64,000 nt of DNA. It comes from Hypericum androsaemum. Taxonomy: Eukaryota > Streptophyta > Magnoliopsida > Malpighiales > Hypericaceae. Positions 45,548 to 58,138 of this stretch are shown here, in pieces. Under the pieces are notes generated by a model. The model was not told where the DNA came from and did no database searches. It worked only from the letters and a program-made list of their open reading frames with translations. Where the stretch lies: positions 620,501 through 684,500 of the forward strand of contig OZ023180.1 in assembly GCA_963995505.1 (NCBI GenBank), read 5' to 3'. How positions within the stretch are numbered: the stretch's first letter is position 1; each line of letters begins with the position of its first letter. A program made the position numbers and the translations under genes.

Positions 45548-46179
45548 TGTTGTGATCGGAAGTTTCGGTGTACTTGATTAGGATCTACGGCAGTCGAGGC
45601 ACGTGTTGGACACTTTCTCCGTAAGACGAGATTGCCCCGTATATTTCAGTGCGGTACGGGCTACGGCAATCGTCCCCAAGATACAACGACTGTTCGGGCG
45701 TTTCCAAGAACGTTGCACACGTATCTCGAAACTTTCGGGTGAACCCTTATATACCTTAAACTTTCGGACTATTGTAAGTGAAGAACGGGGGGACGGGAGA
45801 GGAGAAGACAACAATGCTTATGGATGCACTTGCTGCTGGGATGGATTAAATGGCAAGGGGGCAGGCCTATTTATAAGCTGGAGGAGGCAGGGATGAAGCC
45901 ACTCCGAAGGGATGCGTCTGTTGGCGTTGGCTGTCTGAACGGTCGTGTCTCTTCGGAGGCCTTTCTGGATAATCCTTGCTGCCTGTCTGTAGGGCCCTTC
46001 GTGTCTCTTCGGTTGCCATCTTGGAAGGCGCTCGCAGCCCATCGTCACTTCGGTAGCTACGCAGCTCTCTCCGGACTCGGGCAAAATACTTAAGGCTCCT
46101 CTAGCTCCTCGCGATGATACGCACGTGCGAAGTGCCAAGTGCGCCACAAAGCACCCATTGCGACTTGCGTCCAATGCGC
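45548..46179 (-). repeat. Copia 3' LTR tail (minus orientation)
   Basis: Matches the distal part of the LTR at 58139-59078 in the same orientation, including the inverse of CCTATAAATAGGCC (TATA region, about 45868-45881) and the terminal ACAACA. It stops abruptly at 46179, where plus-strand integrase sequence starts. Confidence 0.85.
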
Positions 46180-47669
46180 CATGCGGGGGGAAGCTGTGCT
46201 CTCAGCTAACCACATTCTAAACAAGTCACACAAGAAAAGGGATAAAACCCCATATGAACTATGGAAAGGAAGGAAGCCTTCCTACGGTTACCTTAAAGTG
46301 TGGGGGTGCCTAGCAAAGGTCGAAGTACCTAAGCCTAAGCAGGTGAGAATAGGACCCAAGACCATTGATTGCATCTTTATCGGATATGCGTAAAATAGTA
46401 GTGCTTATCAATTTTTTGTGCATAAATCTGAAAACCCTGAGATAAACGCGGGAATGGTCATAGAATCAAGGAACGTAACGTTCTTTGAGAATAGCTTTCC
46501 TAATAAGGAAAGAAAGGAAGGAAGTCTAAAGAAAAGGGTTCACAAGACTACGCAAGGGTCAAATCAGGAAGATGATGAACCTAGACGCAGTAAACGGATG
46601 AAGGTAACCAAATTCTTTGGTCCGAATTATCTAACCTATGCATTAGAAGATGAACCCAGGACAATCCAAGAGGCATTGTCCAGTTCAGATGCTCCTCTCT
46701 GGGAGGAAGCTATCAATAGTGAGATAGAATCTATTATGCAAAACCACACGTGAGAAATCATAGATCTCCCACCGGGCTGCAAACCTTTGGGATGCAGGTG
46801 GATCCTAAAAAAGAAATACAAAGCTGATGGATCAATCAACAAATACAAAGCTCGATTGGTAGCTAAGGGGTTAGAACAGAAGGAGGGACATGATTTTTTT
46901 GACACGTATTCACCAGTCACAAGAATCACATCAATTAGAGTACTCATAGCTATTGCAGCACTCTATAACCTCGAGATCCACCAAATGGACGTAAAAATAA
47001 CTTTCCTAAATAGAGAACTGGAAGAGGAGATATACATGGAACAACCTGAAGGGTTTGTGGCTCCCAGTCAAGAGCATAAAGTGTGTCGGCTAGTCAAGTC
47101 ACTATACGGGGCTAAAAGAAGTGCCGAAACAGTGGCACGAGAAATTTGAGAGAACAATGCTGTCGAATAGATTTAAGATCAATGAGTGCGATAAATGTAT
47201 TTACATTAAGGGCACACCTGAAGCTTACGTAATTGTATGTCTCTACGTAGATGACTTACTAATTATGAGAAGCAATAAAGAGGTTATTGTAAAAACTAAA
47301 AACATGTTAAAGAACCACTTTGACATGAAAGATATGGGTCTGGCAGACGTCATACTAGGAATAAAAATTTGTAGGAAAGCTGATGAAATTATCTTGAAGC
47401 AATCCCACTACGTGGAAAGCGTGCTCAAGAAATTTGAAGCTTTTGACAAACCTCCGGTTAAGACTCCAGTAGATTTGAATCTATACTTAGCCAAGAATCG
47501 AGGGGACCCAGTATCTCAACTGAAGTATGCACAAATTATCGGGAGCTTGATGTATTTAACAAACTGTACACGTCCCGATATTGGGTACTCAGTTAGTAAG
47601 CTTAGTAGATTCACAAGTAATCCAGGGAAGGATAATTGGCTAGCTCTGGAAAGGGTTTTACGGTATTTA
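46180..47669 (+). pseudogene. Copia pol fragment (integrase end and reverse transcriptase)
   Basis: Encodes the integrase C-terminus ([29 protein letters not shown]) and reverse transcriptase ([39 protein letters not shown]) into the start of RNase H ([10 protein letters not shown]). It is broken by a TAA near 46390, a TGA at about 46751 and a frameshift near 47110. It ends at 47669, where sequence jumps to gag on the other strand. No gag, protease or LTR belongs to it directly. Confidence 0.9.
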
Positions 47670-48300
47670 AAATATCCATTGCTTGACTTCGGACTTTCGG
47701 TTGTCTTCCTCGATCCTAAGTCTCACTATCATGTCTTCTAGGCCCACGTCCTTCCTCTTGTGCTTGAGGTAGCTCTTGAAGTCCTTCCAGAGCGGAGGGA
47801 GCTTCTCGATCATCACAGCTACTTGGAAGGACTCACTGAGTTGCATCCCTTCGGCTTGGATCTCGTGAAGGATCAGCTGCAACTCCTGCACTTGGTCGAT
47901 GACCTTCTTGGAGTCCACCATCTTGAAGTCGAGGAATCGTCCGACGATAAATTTCTTCGTCCCGGCATCCTCCATTCTGTACTTCTTCTCGAGTGAACTC
48001 CACAGCTCCTTAGCGGTCTTGGCTACCGCGTAGACGTTGTAGACCGTGTCGTCTAGTCCATTCAGGACGTAGTTCTGGCACAGGAAGTCGCTGTGACCCC
48101 ACGCTTCGAGAGCGTTGATCTTCTGTTGATCCGTCTTATTTTTTGCTATCTTCGGTGCTTCCTCTTTCAGGAACCGAACTAGGTTGAGCGTGGTCAGATA
48201 GAACATCATCTTCTGTTGCCACCTCTTGAACTTGGTACCGTTGAACTTGGCCGGCCTTTCGGCGTTGACAGTTCCTAGGATCGCAGGCATTGGTACGCAG
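47670..48300 (-). pseudogene. Copia gag N-terminal fragment (inverted)
   Basis: Reads on the minus strand [40 protein letters not shown] and [19 protein letters not shown], the UBN2-type Ty1/copia gag domain. It is about 90% identical by eye to gag of the minus element (58122-57540). It is joined to unrelated-phase pol at 47669 and to LTR sequence near 48300. Confidence 0.9.
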
Positions 48301-48674
48301 CTTGGACACAGGTCGCAATGGGCGCTTTGTGGCGCACTTAGCACTTCGCACGTGCGCATCATCGCGAGGAGCTGAAGGAGCCTTAAGTATTTTGCCCGAG
48401 TCCGGAGAAAGCTGTGTAGCTACCGAAGTGACGAGGGGCTGCGAGCGCCTTCCAGGATGGCCACCGAAGAGACACGAAGGGCCCTACAGACAGGCATCAA
48501 GGATTATCTAGAAAAGCCTCTGAAAAAATACGACCCTTCAGACAGCCAATGCCAATGGATGCATCCCTTCGGAGTGGCTGCATCCTTGCCTCCTCCAGCC
48601 TATAAATAGGCCTGCCCCCTTGCCATTTAATCCATCCCAGCAGTAAATGCATCCATAAGCATTGTTGTCTTCTC
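48300..48674 (+). repeat. Partial plus-oriented copia LTR
   Basis: Collinear with 52708-53075 of the complete plus LTR, including the TATA region CCTATAAATAGGCC at about 48599. Both LTR ends and the primer-binding site are missing; it runs straight into gag-pol sequence near 48675. Confidence 0.8.
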
Positions 48675-51600
48675 ATCTCTTGGAAGGACTCGCCAAGGGA
48701 AAAGGTGGCAAGAAGAGGAAGAAGTCCGGGGATAAGCAGGAGAAGCAAGAGCCCAAGAAGAAAAAGAACAAGAAGATCAAGGGCGACAGCTACAACTACG
48801 GCAAACCCGGCCACATGGCTAAGGACTGTCGCCAGCCGAAAAAGGACGACCAAGGAAAGGCTAACCTGGCTGAAGACTTGTCTCAAATGGATCTGTCAGC
48901 CGTGGTGTTTGAAGCCAACTTGGTGGACAATCCGAGAGAGTGGTTCATGGACACTGGAGCTACCCGCCATATCTGCTCAGACAAGGAGATGTTTTTGAGC
49001 TATATCCCGATCACCGGCCGAAAACTATTCATGGAAAACTCCGCAACGTCCAAGATCGTCGGTCTGGGTAAGGTGGTCCTAAAGCTGACCTCAGGAAAGG
49101 AGCTGACCCTCAAGGATGTGCTGCATGTCCCAGACATCTGCAAGAACTTAGTTTCTGGCTCACTGTTAAGCAAAGCCGGTCTTAAGCTTGTATTTGAGGC
49201 TGATAAGTTTCTACTGACCAAAGCGGGTCAATTCATAGGAAAGGGTTATCTAGAAAAGGGGCTGTTTAAGATGAATGTAATAACTGTACATCGCACCTTT
49301 GACGGTGAAAATAAAGTTAACGCTTTTTCTTACTTGGCCGAGTGTTCTAATTTATGGCATGGTAGATTAAGACACGTAAATTTAAACTCGCTAAAAAAGT
49401 TAGTAAGTTTAAAATTATTACCGCATCTAGAGTTCAACCCATCTGATAAATGTGAAGTATGTGTGGAGGCTAAAATGACCAAAGCACCTTTCCATTCGGT
49501 GGAAAGAAGTACTACGCCTTTAGAGTTAATTCATACGGACACTTACGATATGAAACACGTGCAAACTAAAGGCGGGAAGAAATACTTCATCACGTTTATC
49601 GATGACTGCACGAGATATTGTTACGTATATCTCCTAAAGGGTAAAGACGAAGCTCTTGATGCCTTTAAGAGATATAAGAATGAGGTTGAAAATCAACTCA
49701 GCGTGAAAATCAAAATGATTCAAAGTGATCGAGGGAGAGAATATGTAGCTCCGTTTGATGAACTCTGTCAAGAACATGGCATTATTCATCAGACGACTGC
49801 TCCATACTCACCTCAATCGAATGGCGTAGCTGAACAGAAAAATCAAACTCTTAAGGAGATGATGAACGCTATATTGATTAGCTCAGGCTTACCTCAGAAC
49901 ATGTGGGGGGAAGCTGTGCTCTCAGCTAACCACATTCTAAACAAGTTGCCATACAAGAAAAGGGATAAAATTCCATATGAACTATGGAAAGGAAGGAAGC
50001 CTTCCTACGGTTACCTTAAAGTATGGGGATGCCTAACAAAGGTCGAAGTACCTAAGCCTAAGCAGGTGAGAATAGGACCCAAGACCATTAATTGTATCTT
50101 TATCGGATATGCGCAAAATAGTAGTGCTTATCGATTTTTGGTGCATAAATCTAAAAATCCTGAGATAAACGCGAGAATGGTCATAGAATTAAAGAACGCA
50201 ACGTTCTTTGAGAATAGATTTCCTAATAAGGAAAGAAAGGAAGGAAGTCCAAAGAAAAGGGCTCACGAGACTACGCAAGGGGAAAATCAAGAAGATGATG
50301 AACCTAGACGCAGTAAATGGACGAAGGTAACCAAATTCTTTGGTCCAGATTATCAAACCTATACATTAGAAGATGAACTCAGGACAATCCAAGAGGCATT
50401 GTCCAGTACAGATGCTCCTCTCTGGAAGAAAGTTATCAATAGTGAGATAGAATCCATTATGCAAAACCACACGTGGGAAATCGTGGATCTCCCACCGGGC
50501 TGCAAACCTTTGGGATGCAGGTGGATCCTAAAAAGGAAATACAAAGCTGTTGAATCAATTGACAAATACAAAGCTCGATTGGTAGCTAAGGGGTTCAAAC
50601 AGAAGGAGGGACATGATTTCTTTGACAAGTATTCACCCATCACAAGAATCACATCAATTAGAGTACTCATAGCTGTTGCAGCACTCTATAACCTCGAGAT
50701 CCACCAAATAGACGTAAAAATAGCTTTCCTAAATGGAGAACTGGAAGAGGAGATATACATGGAGCAACCTGAAGGGTTTGTGGCTCCCGGTCAAGAACAT
50801 AAAGTATGTCGGCTAGTCAAGTCACTATACGGGCAAAAACAAGTGCCGAAATAGTGGCACGAAAAATTTGACAGAACAATGCTGTCGAATAGATTTAAGA
50901 TCAATGAGTGCGATAAATGTGTTTACATTAAGGGCACACCTGAAGATTACATAATTGTATGTCTCTACGTAGATGACTTACTAATTATGGGAAGCAATAA
51001 AAAGGTTATTGTGAAAACTAAGAACATGTTAAAGAACTACTTTGACATGAAAGATATGGGTCTGGCAGACGTCATACTAGGAAAGCTGACGAAATTATCT
51101 TGACGCAATCCCACTACGTGGAAAGCGTGCTCAAGAAATTTGAAGCTTTTGACAAACCTCCGGTTAAGACTCTAGTAGATTTGAATCTACACTTAGCCAA
51201 GAATCGAGGGGACCCAGTATCTCAACTGAAGTATGCGCAAATTATCGGGAACTTGATGTATTTAACAAACTGCACACATCCCGATATTGCGTACTCAGTT
51301 AGTAAGCTTAGTAGATTCACAAGTAATCCAGGGAAGGATCACTGGCTAGCTCTGGAAAGGGTTTTACGGTATGTAAAATATACCATAAACTATGGCATAC
51401 ATTATGCTAAATATCCAGCTGTATTAAAAGGATACAGTGACGCAAACTGGATATCAGACACTAAGGACTCCAAATTTACGAGTGGATACGTGTTCACCAT
51501 AGGAGGAAGAGCTGTGTCTTGAAAGTTCTCTAAACAAACATGCATAGCTCGATCCACCATGGAGTCAGAGTTTATAGCACTAGACAAAGCTGGAGAAGAA

Positions 51601-51900
51601 GCTGAATGGCTCAGAAACTTCCTAGAGGATATTCCGTGCTGGAGCAAACCAGTGCCTCCCGTATTGATACATTGTGATAGCATTTCTGCAATCGGGAGAG
51701 CACAAAGTACAATGTACAACGGAAAGTCTCGACATATCTGTCGGAGACACAATACCGTTAGACAATTGATCTCTAGTGGGGTGATCACCATTAATTACGT
51801 AAAGTCCAAGGACAACTTAGCTGATTCTTTTATGAAAGGAATCAATAGAGATCAAATGTACAACGCAGTAAGGGGAATGAGATTAAAATCCACACACTAA
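48675..51900 (+). pseudogene. Copia gag-pol, plus copy, with multiple breaks
   Basis: The first long frame (to 50854) covers a gag zinc knuckle in which the first two Cys are replaced ([13 protein letters not shown]). Then come protease ([13 protein letters not shown]), the GAG-pre-integrase motif ([10 protein letters not shown]), the integrase core ([36 protein letters not shown]) and the start of reverse transcriptase. A TAG at 50852-50854 follows. The next frame has [11 protein letters not shown], then a deletion/frameshift near 51080, RNase H ([20 protein letters not shown]) with TGA at about 51520, and the end NLADSFMKG...KSTH with TAA at 51898-51900. It cannot make a full polyprotein. 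Confidence 0.92.
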
Positions 51901-52443
51901 AGAATGTCCATAGCGGTAACTCAACCATGATGAGTGGAGATCCCACAAACTTGGTTCAATGAGACAATTAAATTATGGAGGGTTTAGTTAATCACCTGGA
52001 ACCTATCTCATTCTCAGAAGCTGCCCAGGTATTAACCTGCAGAGGTGTGGTAAGGTTAAGTATTACGCTTTTAATGATTCCTATACCTTGATAAAGGTGG
52101 GGTATGATAGGATACTCCTGATAGGAGATCACCTATGTAAGTGTGAAGTGAAGCCGCTTTAAATGGGAAAAACACTTATGAATCCAAGATATAGTCTATG
52201 GCCGAAATGGACACAATGTGAGAACCCAAATATACTAGGGTTATTATTGTGTAAATATTATTGTCTTGGTTTACGCCAAAAGCTGACGGTTCAAGACATC
52301 ATGTTCACCGAGATGCGAGTAAATCCAATAACATATTACTAGAGAAGGTTCAAAGCCACCAGCTACCTGTCTCGATGCAAAAATAACACGTCAGAACTTT
52401 CGATTAGAGTCTGCATGCATTGGTAATCATTCATGTGGGGGAT
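51901..52443 (+). other. Copia 3' spacer and polypurine tract
   Basis: Non-coding spacer between pol and the 3' LTR. TGTGGGGGA at 52434-52442, next to the LTR start, is the polypurine tract. The same spacer recurs at 53367-53621 (plus) and 53862-54248 (minus). Confidence 0.75.
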
Positions 52444-53320
52444 TGTTGGATTTGTGAATGAGCCCAAAGTGGGAGGCCCAAAAGGGAAATAGAAAGTGCA
52501 ATCCCACATTGGAAAGTGGCACCAACATTTTCTAGTTTATAAGGAGAAACTCCTTGTTGACTAGGAAATAAGTTGACCACCTGGAAGGAAAGCTAACTCG
52601 GACTGCGACGAGGATGGTGCATAGCACCATCCGAGCACGAGCACGAGCACGAGCACGCGCTCGTGCACACGCACGTGCGCGTGTGCGCATGGCACATTGG
52701 ATGTAGGTCGCAATGGGCGCTTTGTGGCACACTTGGTACTTCACACGTGCGCATCATCGCGAGGAGCTAGAGGAGCCTTAATATTTTGCCCGACTCCGGA
52801 GAGAGCTGCGTAGCTACCGAAGTGACGAGGGGCTGCGAGCGCCTTCCAGGATGGCCACCGAAGAGACACGAAGGGCCCTACAGACAGGTAGCAAGGATTT
52901 CCAAAAAGGCCTCCGAAGAGACATGACCATTCAGACAGCCAACGCCAACGGACGCATCGCTTCGGAGTGGCTGCATCCCTGCCTCCTCCAGCCTATAAAT
53001 AGGCCTGCCCCATGTCATTTAATCCATCCCAGCAGCAAGTGCATCCATAAGCATTGTTGTCTTCTCCTCTCCCCTCCCCCCGTTCTTCACTTACAATAGT
53101 CCGAAAGTTCTGGGTATATAAGAGTTCGCCCGAAAGTTTCGAGATACGTGTGCAATGTTCTTGGAAATGCCCAAACAGTCGTTGTATCTTGGGGACGATT
53201 GTCGTAGCCCGTACCGCACTGAAATATACGGGGCAATCTCATCTTACGGAGAAAGTGTCCAACACTTGCCTCGACTGCCGTAGATCCTAATCAAGTACAC
53301 CGAACCCTCTGATCACAACA
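52444..53320 (+). repeat. Complete plus-oriented copia LTR (877 bp)
   Basis: Runs TGTTGGATTTG to GATCACAACA. It contains a hairpin GGATGGTGC/GCACCATCC, an alternating (GAGCAC)n and GTGCGC region at 52620-52690, the TATA region CCTATAAATAGGCC near 52994 and a pyrimidine-rich leader at 53060-53095. The expected flanking duplication on its right is absent: the next bases are an inverted 40-bp gag piece. Confidence 0.85.
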
Positions 53321-53366
53321 ATGCGCAGGAAGTCGCTGTGACTCCACGCTTCAAAAGCGTTGATCA
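53321..53366 (-). pseudogene. Short inverted gag scrap
   Basis: CAGGAAGTCGCTGTGACTCC and the following bases match the minus-strand gag at about 57877-57916. This marks a recombination junction. Confidence 0.7.
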
Positions 53367-53621
53367 GGAACGGTCCATGGCCGAAATGGACACAACGTGA
53401 GAACCCAAATATACTAGGGTTATTATTGTGTAAATGTTATTGTCTTGGTTTACGCCAAAAGCTGATGGTTCAAGACATCACGTTCACCGAGCAGCGAGTA
53501 AATCTGATAACATGTTACAAGAGAAGGTTTAAAGCCACAAGCTACCTGGCTCGATACAATAATAACACGTCAGAACTTTTGATTAGAGTCTGCATGCATT
53601 GGTCATCATTCATGTGGGGGA

Positions 53622-53861
53622 TTGTTGGATTTATGAATGAGCCCAAAGTGGAAAGGCCCAAAGTGGGAGGCCCAAAAGGAAAATGGAAATTGCAATCCCA
53701 CATTGGAAAGTGGCACCAACATTTTCTAGTCAACAAGGAGTTTCTCCTTATAAACTAGAAAATGTTGGTGCCACTTTCCAATGTGGGATTGCACTTTCCA
53801 TTTCCCTTTTCGGCCTCCCACTTTGGGCCTTTCCACTTTGGGCTCATTCACAAATCCAACA
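53622..53861. repeat. Palindrome of two LTR heads facing each other
   Basis: The plus LTR head (TGTTGGATTTATGAATGAG...AACATTTTCTAG) is followed by its inverse (CTAGAAAATGTTGGTGCC...ACAAATCCAACA). The centre is the 'tcaacaaggagtttctccttataaa' stretch at 53730-53755. Flanking spacer sequence is inverted as well, so the imperfect inverted repeat extends to roughly 53380-54110. Confidence 0.85.
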
Positions 53862-54248
53862 ATCCCCCACATGAATGATGACCAATGCATGCAGACTCTA
53901 ATCAAAAGTTCTAGTATATTTGGGTTCTCACGTTGTGTCCGTTTCGGCCATAGACCGTATCTTGGATTCATAAGTATTTTTCCCATTTGAAGCGGCCTCA
54001 CTTCACACTTACATAGGTGATCTCCTATCAGAAGTATCCTGCCATACCCCACCTTTATCAAGGTATAAGAATCATTAAAAGCGTAATGCTTAACCTTACC
54101 ACACCTCTGCAGGTTAATACCTAGGCAGCTTCTGAGAATGAGATAGATTCCACGTGATTAACTGAATCCTCCATAACTTAGTTGTCTCATTGAACCAAGT
54201 TTGTGGGATCTCCACTCATCATGGTTGAGTTACCGCTATGGACGTTCT

Positions 54249-57200
54249 TTAGTGTGTGGATTTTAATCCCATTCCCCTTACTGCGTTGTACATTTGATCT
54301 CTATTGATTCCTTTCATAAAAGAATCAGCTAAGTTGTCCTTGGACTTTACGTAATTAATGGTGATCACCCCACTAGAGATCAACTGTCTAACGGTATTGT
54401 GTCTCTAACGGATATGTCGAGACTTTCCGTTGTACATTGTACTTTGTGCTCTTCCGATTGCAGAAATGCTATCGCAATGTATCAATACGGGAGGCACCAT
54501 TTTGCTCCAGCACAGAATATCCTCTAGGAAGTTTCTGAGCCATTCAGCTTCTTCCCCAGCTTTGTCTAGTGCTATAAACTCTGACTCTATGGTGGATCGA
54601 GCTATGCATGTTTGTTTAGAGAACTTCCAAGATACAGCTCCTCCTCCTATGGTGAACACGTATCCACTCGTGAATTTGGAGTCCTTAGTGTCTGATATCC
54701 AGTTTGCGTCACTGTATCCTTCTAATACAGCTGGATATTTAGCATAATGTATACCATAGTTTAGGGTATGTTTTAAATACCGTAAAACCCTTTCCAGAGC
54801 TAGCCAGTGATCCTTCCCTAGATTACTTGTGAATTTACTATGCTTACTAACTGAGTACGCAATATCGAGACGTGTGCAGTTTGTTAAATACATCAAGCTT
54901 CCGATAATTTGCGCATACTTCAGTTGAGATACTGGGTCCCCTTGATTCTTGGCTAAGTGTAGATTCAAATCTTCTGGAGTCTTAACGAGAGGTTTGTCAA
55001 AAGCTTCAAATGTCTTGAGCACGCTTTCCACGTAGTGGGATTGCGTCAAGATAATTTGGTCAGCTTTCCTAGAGATTTTTATTCCTAGTATGACGTCTGC
55101 CAGACCTATATCTTTCATGTCAAAGTGGTTCTTTAACATGTTCTTAGTTTTCACAATAACCTCTTTATTGCTTCCCATAATTAGTAAGTCATCTACGTAG
55201 AGACATACAATTATGTAAGCTTCAGGTGTGCCCTTAATGTAAACACATTTATCGCACTTATTGATCTTAAATCCATTCGATAGCATTGTTCTGTTAAATT
55301 TCTCGTGCCACAGTTTTGGCGCTTGTTTTAGCCCGTATAGTGACTTGACTAGCCAACACACTTCATGCTCTTGACCGGGAGCCACAAACCCTTCAGTTTG
55401 CATCATGTATATCTCCTCTTCTAGTTCTCCATTTAGGAAAGCTATTTTTACGTCCATTTGGTGGATCTCGAGATTATAGAGTGCTGCAACAGCTGTGAGT
55501 ACATTAACTGATGTGATTCTTGTGACTGGTGAATGCGTGTCAAAGAAATCATATCCCTCCTGCTGTTTGAACCCCTTAGCTACCAATCGAGCTTTGTATT
55601 TGTCGATTGATCCATCAGCTTTGTATTTCCTTTTTTGGATCCACCTGCATCCCAAAGGTTTGCAGCCCGGTGGGAGATCCACGATTTCTGACGTGTGGTT
55701 TGCATAATGGATTCTATCTCACTATTGATAGCTTCCTTCCAGAGAGGAGCATCTGGACTGGACAATTCCTCTTGGATTGTCCTGGGTTCATCTTCTAATG
55801 CATAGGTTAGATAATCCGGACCAAAGAATTTGGTTACCTTCTTCCGTTTACTGCGTCTAGGTTCATCATCTTCCTGATTTGACCCTTGCATAGTCTCGTG
55901 AGCCCTTTTCTTTGGACTTCCTTTCTTTCTTTCCTTATTAGGAAAGCTATTCTTAAAGAACGTTGCGTTCCTTGATTCTATGACCATTCCCACATTTATC
56001 TCAGGGTTTTCAGATTTATGAACCAAAAATCGATAAGCACTACTATTTTGTGCATATCCGATAAAGATGCAATCAATGGTCTTGGGTCCTATTCTCACCT
56101 GCTTAGGCTTAGGTACTTCGACCTTTGCTAGGCACCCCCACACTTTAAGGTAACCGTAGGAAGGCTTCCTTCATTTTCATAGTTCATATGGGGTTTTATC
56201 CCTTTTCTTGTGTGTCAACTTGTTTAGAATGTGGTTAGATGAGAGCACAGCTTCCTCCCAAATGTTCCGGGGTAAGCCCGAGCTAATCAACATAGCGTTC
56301 ATCATCTCTATAAGAGTTCAATTTTTGCGTTCAGCTACGCCATTCGATTGAGGTGAGTATGGAGCAGTCGTCTGATGAATAATGTCATGTTCTTGACAGA
56401 GTTCATCAAACGGAGCTACATATTCACCCCTCGATCACTTCGAATCATTTTGATTTTCTCGCTGAGTTAATTTTTTACCTCATTCTTATATCTCTTAAAG
56501 GCATCAAGAGCTTCGTCTTTACCCTTTAGGAGATATACGTAATAATATCTCGTGCAGTCATCGATAAACGTGATGAAATATTTCTTCCCGCCTTTAGTTT
56601 GCACGTGTTTTATATCGCAAGTGTCTGTATGAATTAACTCTAAAGGCGTAGTACTTCTTTCCACCGAATGGAAAGGTGCTTTGGTCATTTTAGCCTCCAC
56701 ACATACTTCACATTTATCAGATGGGTTGAACTCTAGATACGGTAATAATTTTAAACTTACTAACTTTCTTAGCGAGTTTAAATTTACGTGTCCTAATCTA
56801 CCATGCCATAAATTAGAACACTCGACCAAGTAAGAAGAAACGTTAACTTTATTTTCATCGTTAAAGGTGCGATGTACAGTTATTACATTCATCTTAAACA
56901 TCCCCTTTTTTAGATAACCCTTTCCTATGAATTGACCCGCTTTGGTCAGTATAAACTTATCAGCCGCAAATACAAGCTTAAGACCGACTTTGCTTAACAG
57001 TGAGCCGAAAACTAAGTTCTTGCAGATGTCTGGGACATGCAGCACATCCTTGAGGGTCAGCTCCTTTCCTAAGGTCACCTTCAGGACCACCTTACCCAGA
57101 CTTACGATCTTGGACGTTGCGGAGTTTCCCATGAACAGCTTTCGGCCGGTGATCGGGATATAGCTCGAGAACATCTCCTTGTCCGAGCAGATGTGGCGGG

Positions 57201-58122
57201 TAACTCCAGTGTCTACGAACCACTCTCTCGGATTGTCCACCAGGTTGGCTTCAAACACCACGGCAGACAGATCCATTTGAGACAAGTCTTCAGCCAGGTT
57301 AGCCTTTCCTTGGTCATCCTTTTTCGGCTGGCGAAAGTCCTTGGCCATGTGGCCGGGTTTGCCACAGTTGTAGCAGTCGCCCTTGATCTTCTTGTTCTTT
57401 TTCTTCTTGGGCTCTTTCTTCTTGCCACCTTTTCTCTCGGCGAGGTGCACGGTGTTCTCAGAATTGGCTTTGCCTTGCTTGACTTCGGACTTTTGGTTGT
57501 CTTCCTCAATCCTAAGTCTCACTAAAAGGTCTTCTAGGCCCATGTCCATCCTCTTGTGCTTGAGGTAGCTCTTGAAGTCCTTCCAGAGCGGGGGGAGCTT
57601 CTCGATCATCGCAGCTACTTGGAAGGACTCGCTGAGTTGCATCCCTTTGGCTTGGATCTCGTGAAGGATCAGCTGCAACTCCTACACTTGGTCGATGACC
57701 TTCTTGGAGTCCACCATCTTGAAGTCGAGGAATCGTCCGACAATGAATTTCTTCGTCCCAGCATCCTCCGTTTTGTACTTTTTCTCGAGTGAACTCCACA
57801 GCTCCTTAGCGGTCTCGGCTACCGCGTAGACGTTGTAGAGCATGTCTTCTAGTCCATTCAGGGCATAGTTCCGGCACAGGAAGTCGCTGTGACTCCATGC
57901 TTCGAGAGCGTTGATCTTCTGTTGATCCGTCTCATTTTCCGCTATCTTCGGTGCTTCCTCTTTCAGGAACCGAACTTGGTTGAGCATGGTCAGATAGAAC
58001 ATCATCTTCTGTTGCCACCTCTTGAACTCGGTACCGTTGAACTTGGCCAGCCTTTCGGTGTGGACAGTTCCCGGGACCGCTAGCATTGGTACGGTGCTTG
58101 ACGATGCCATCTTCAAGTACAC
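54249..58122 (-). pseudogene. Copia gag-pol of the minus element, near full length
   Basis: Starts [14 protein letters not shown] (58122 or a few codons later). In order it encodes UBN2 gag, an intact zinc knuckle ([14 protein letters not shown], last Cys changed), protease ([13 protein letters not shown]), GAG-pre-integrase ([10 protein letters not shown]), integrase ([16 protein letters not shown]), reverse transcriptase ([30 protein letters not shown]) and RNase H ([18 protein letters not shown]), ending at 54249. Breaks seen are a TAG in gag near 57680, a TAA near 56467, a frameshift and stop in integrase between 56440 and 56310, a frameshift near 56150 and another between 55700 and 55580, and a TAG near 54405. 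It is the best-preserved copy but cannot be autonomous. Confidence 0.92.
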
Positions 58123-58138
58123 GATCTCGTCTTATGAT

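Noticed and set aside
52532..52744. Arg/Ala-repeat open frame
   Set aside because: It translates the alternating GCACGA-type simple repeat in the copia LTR.
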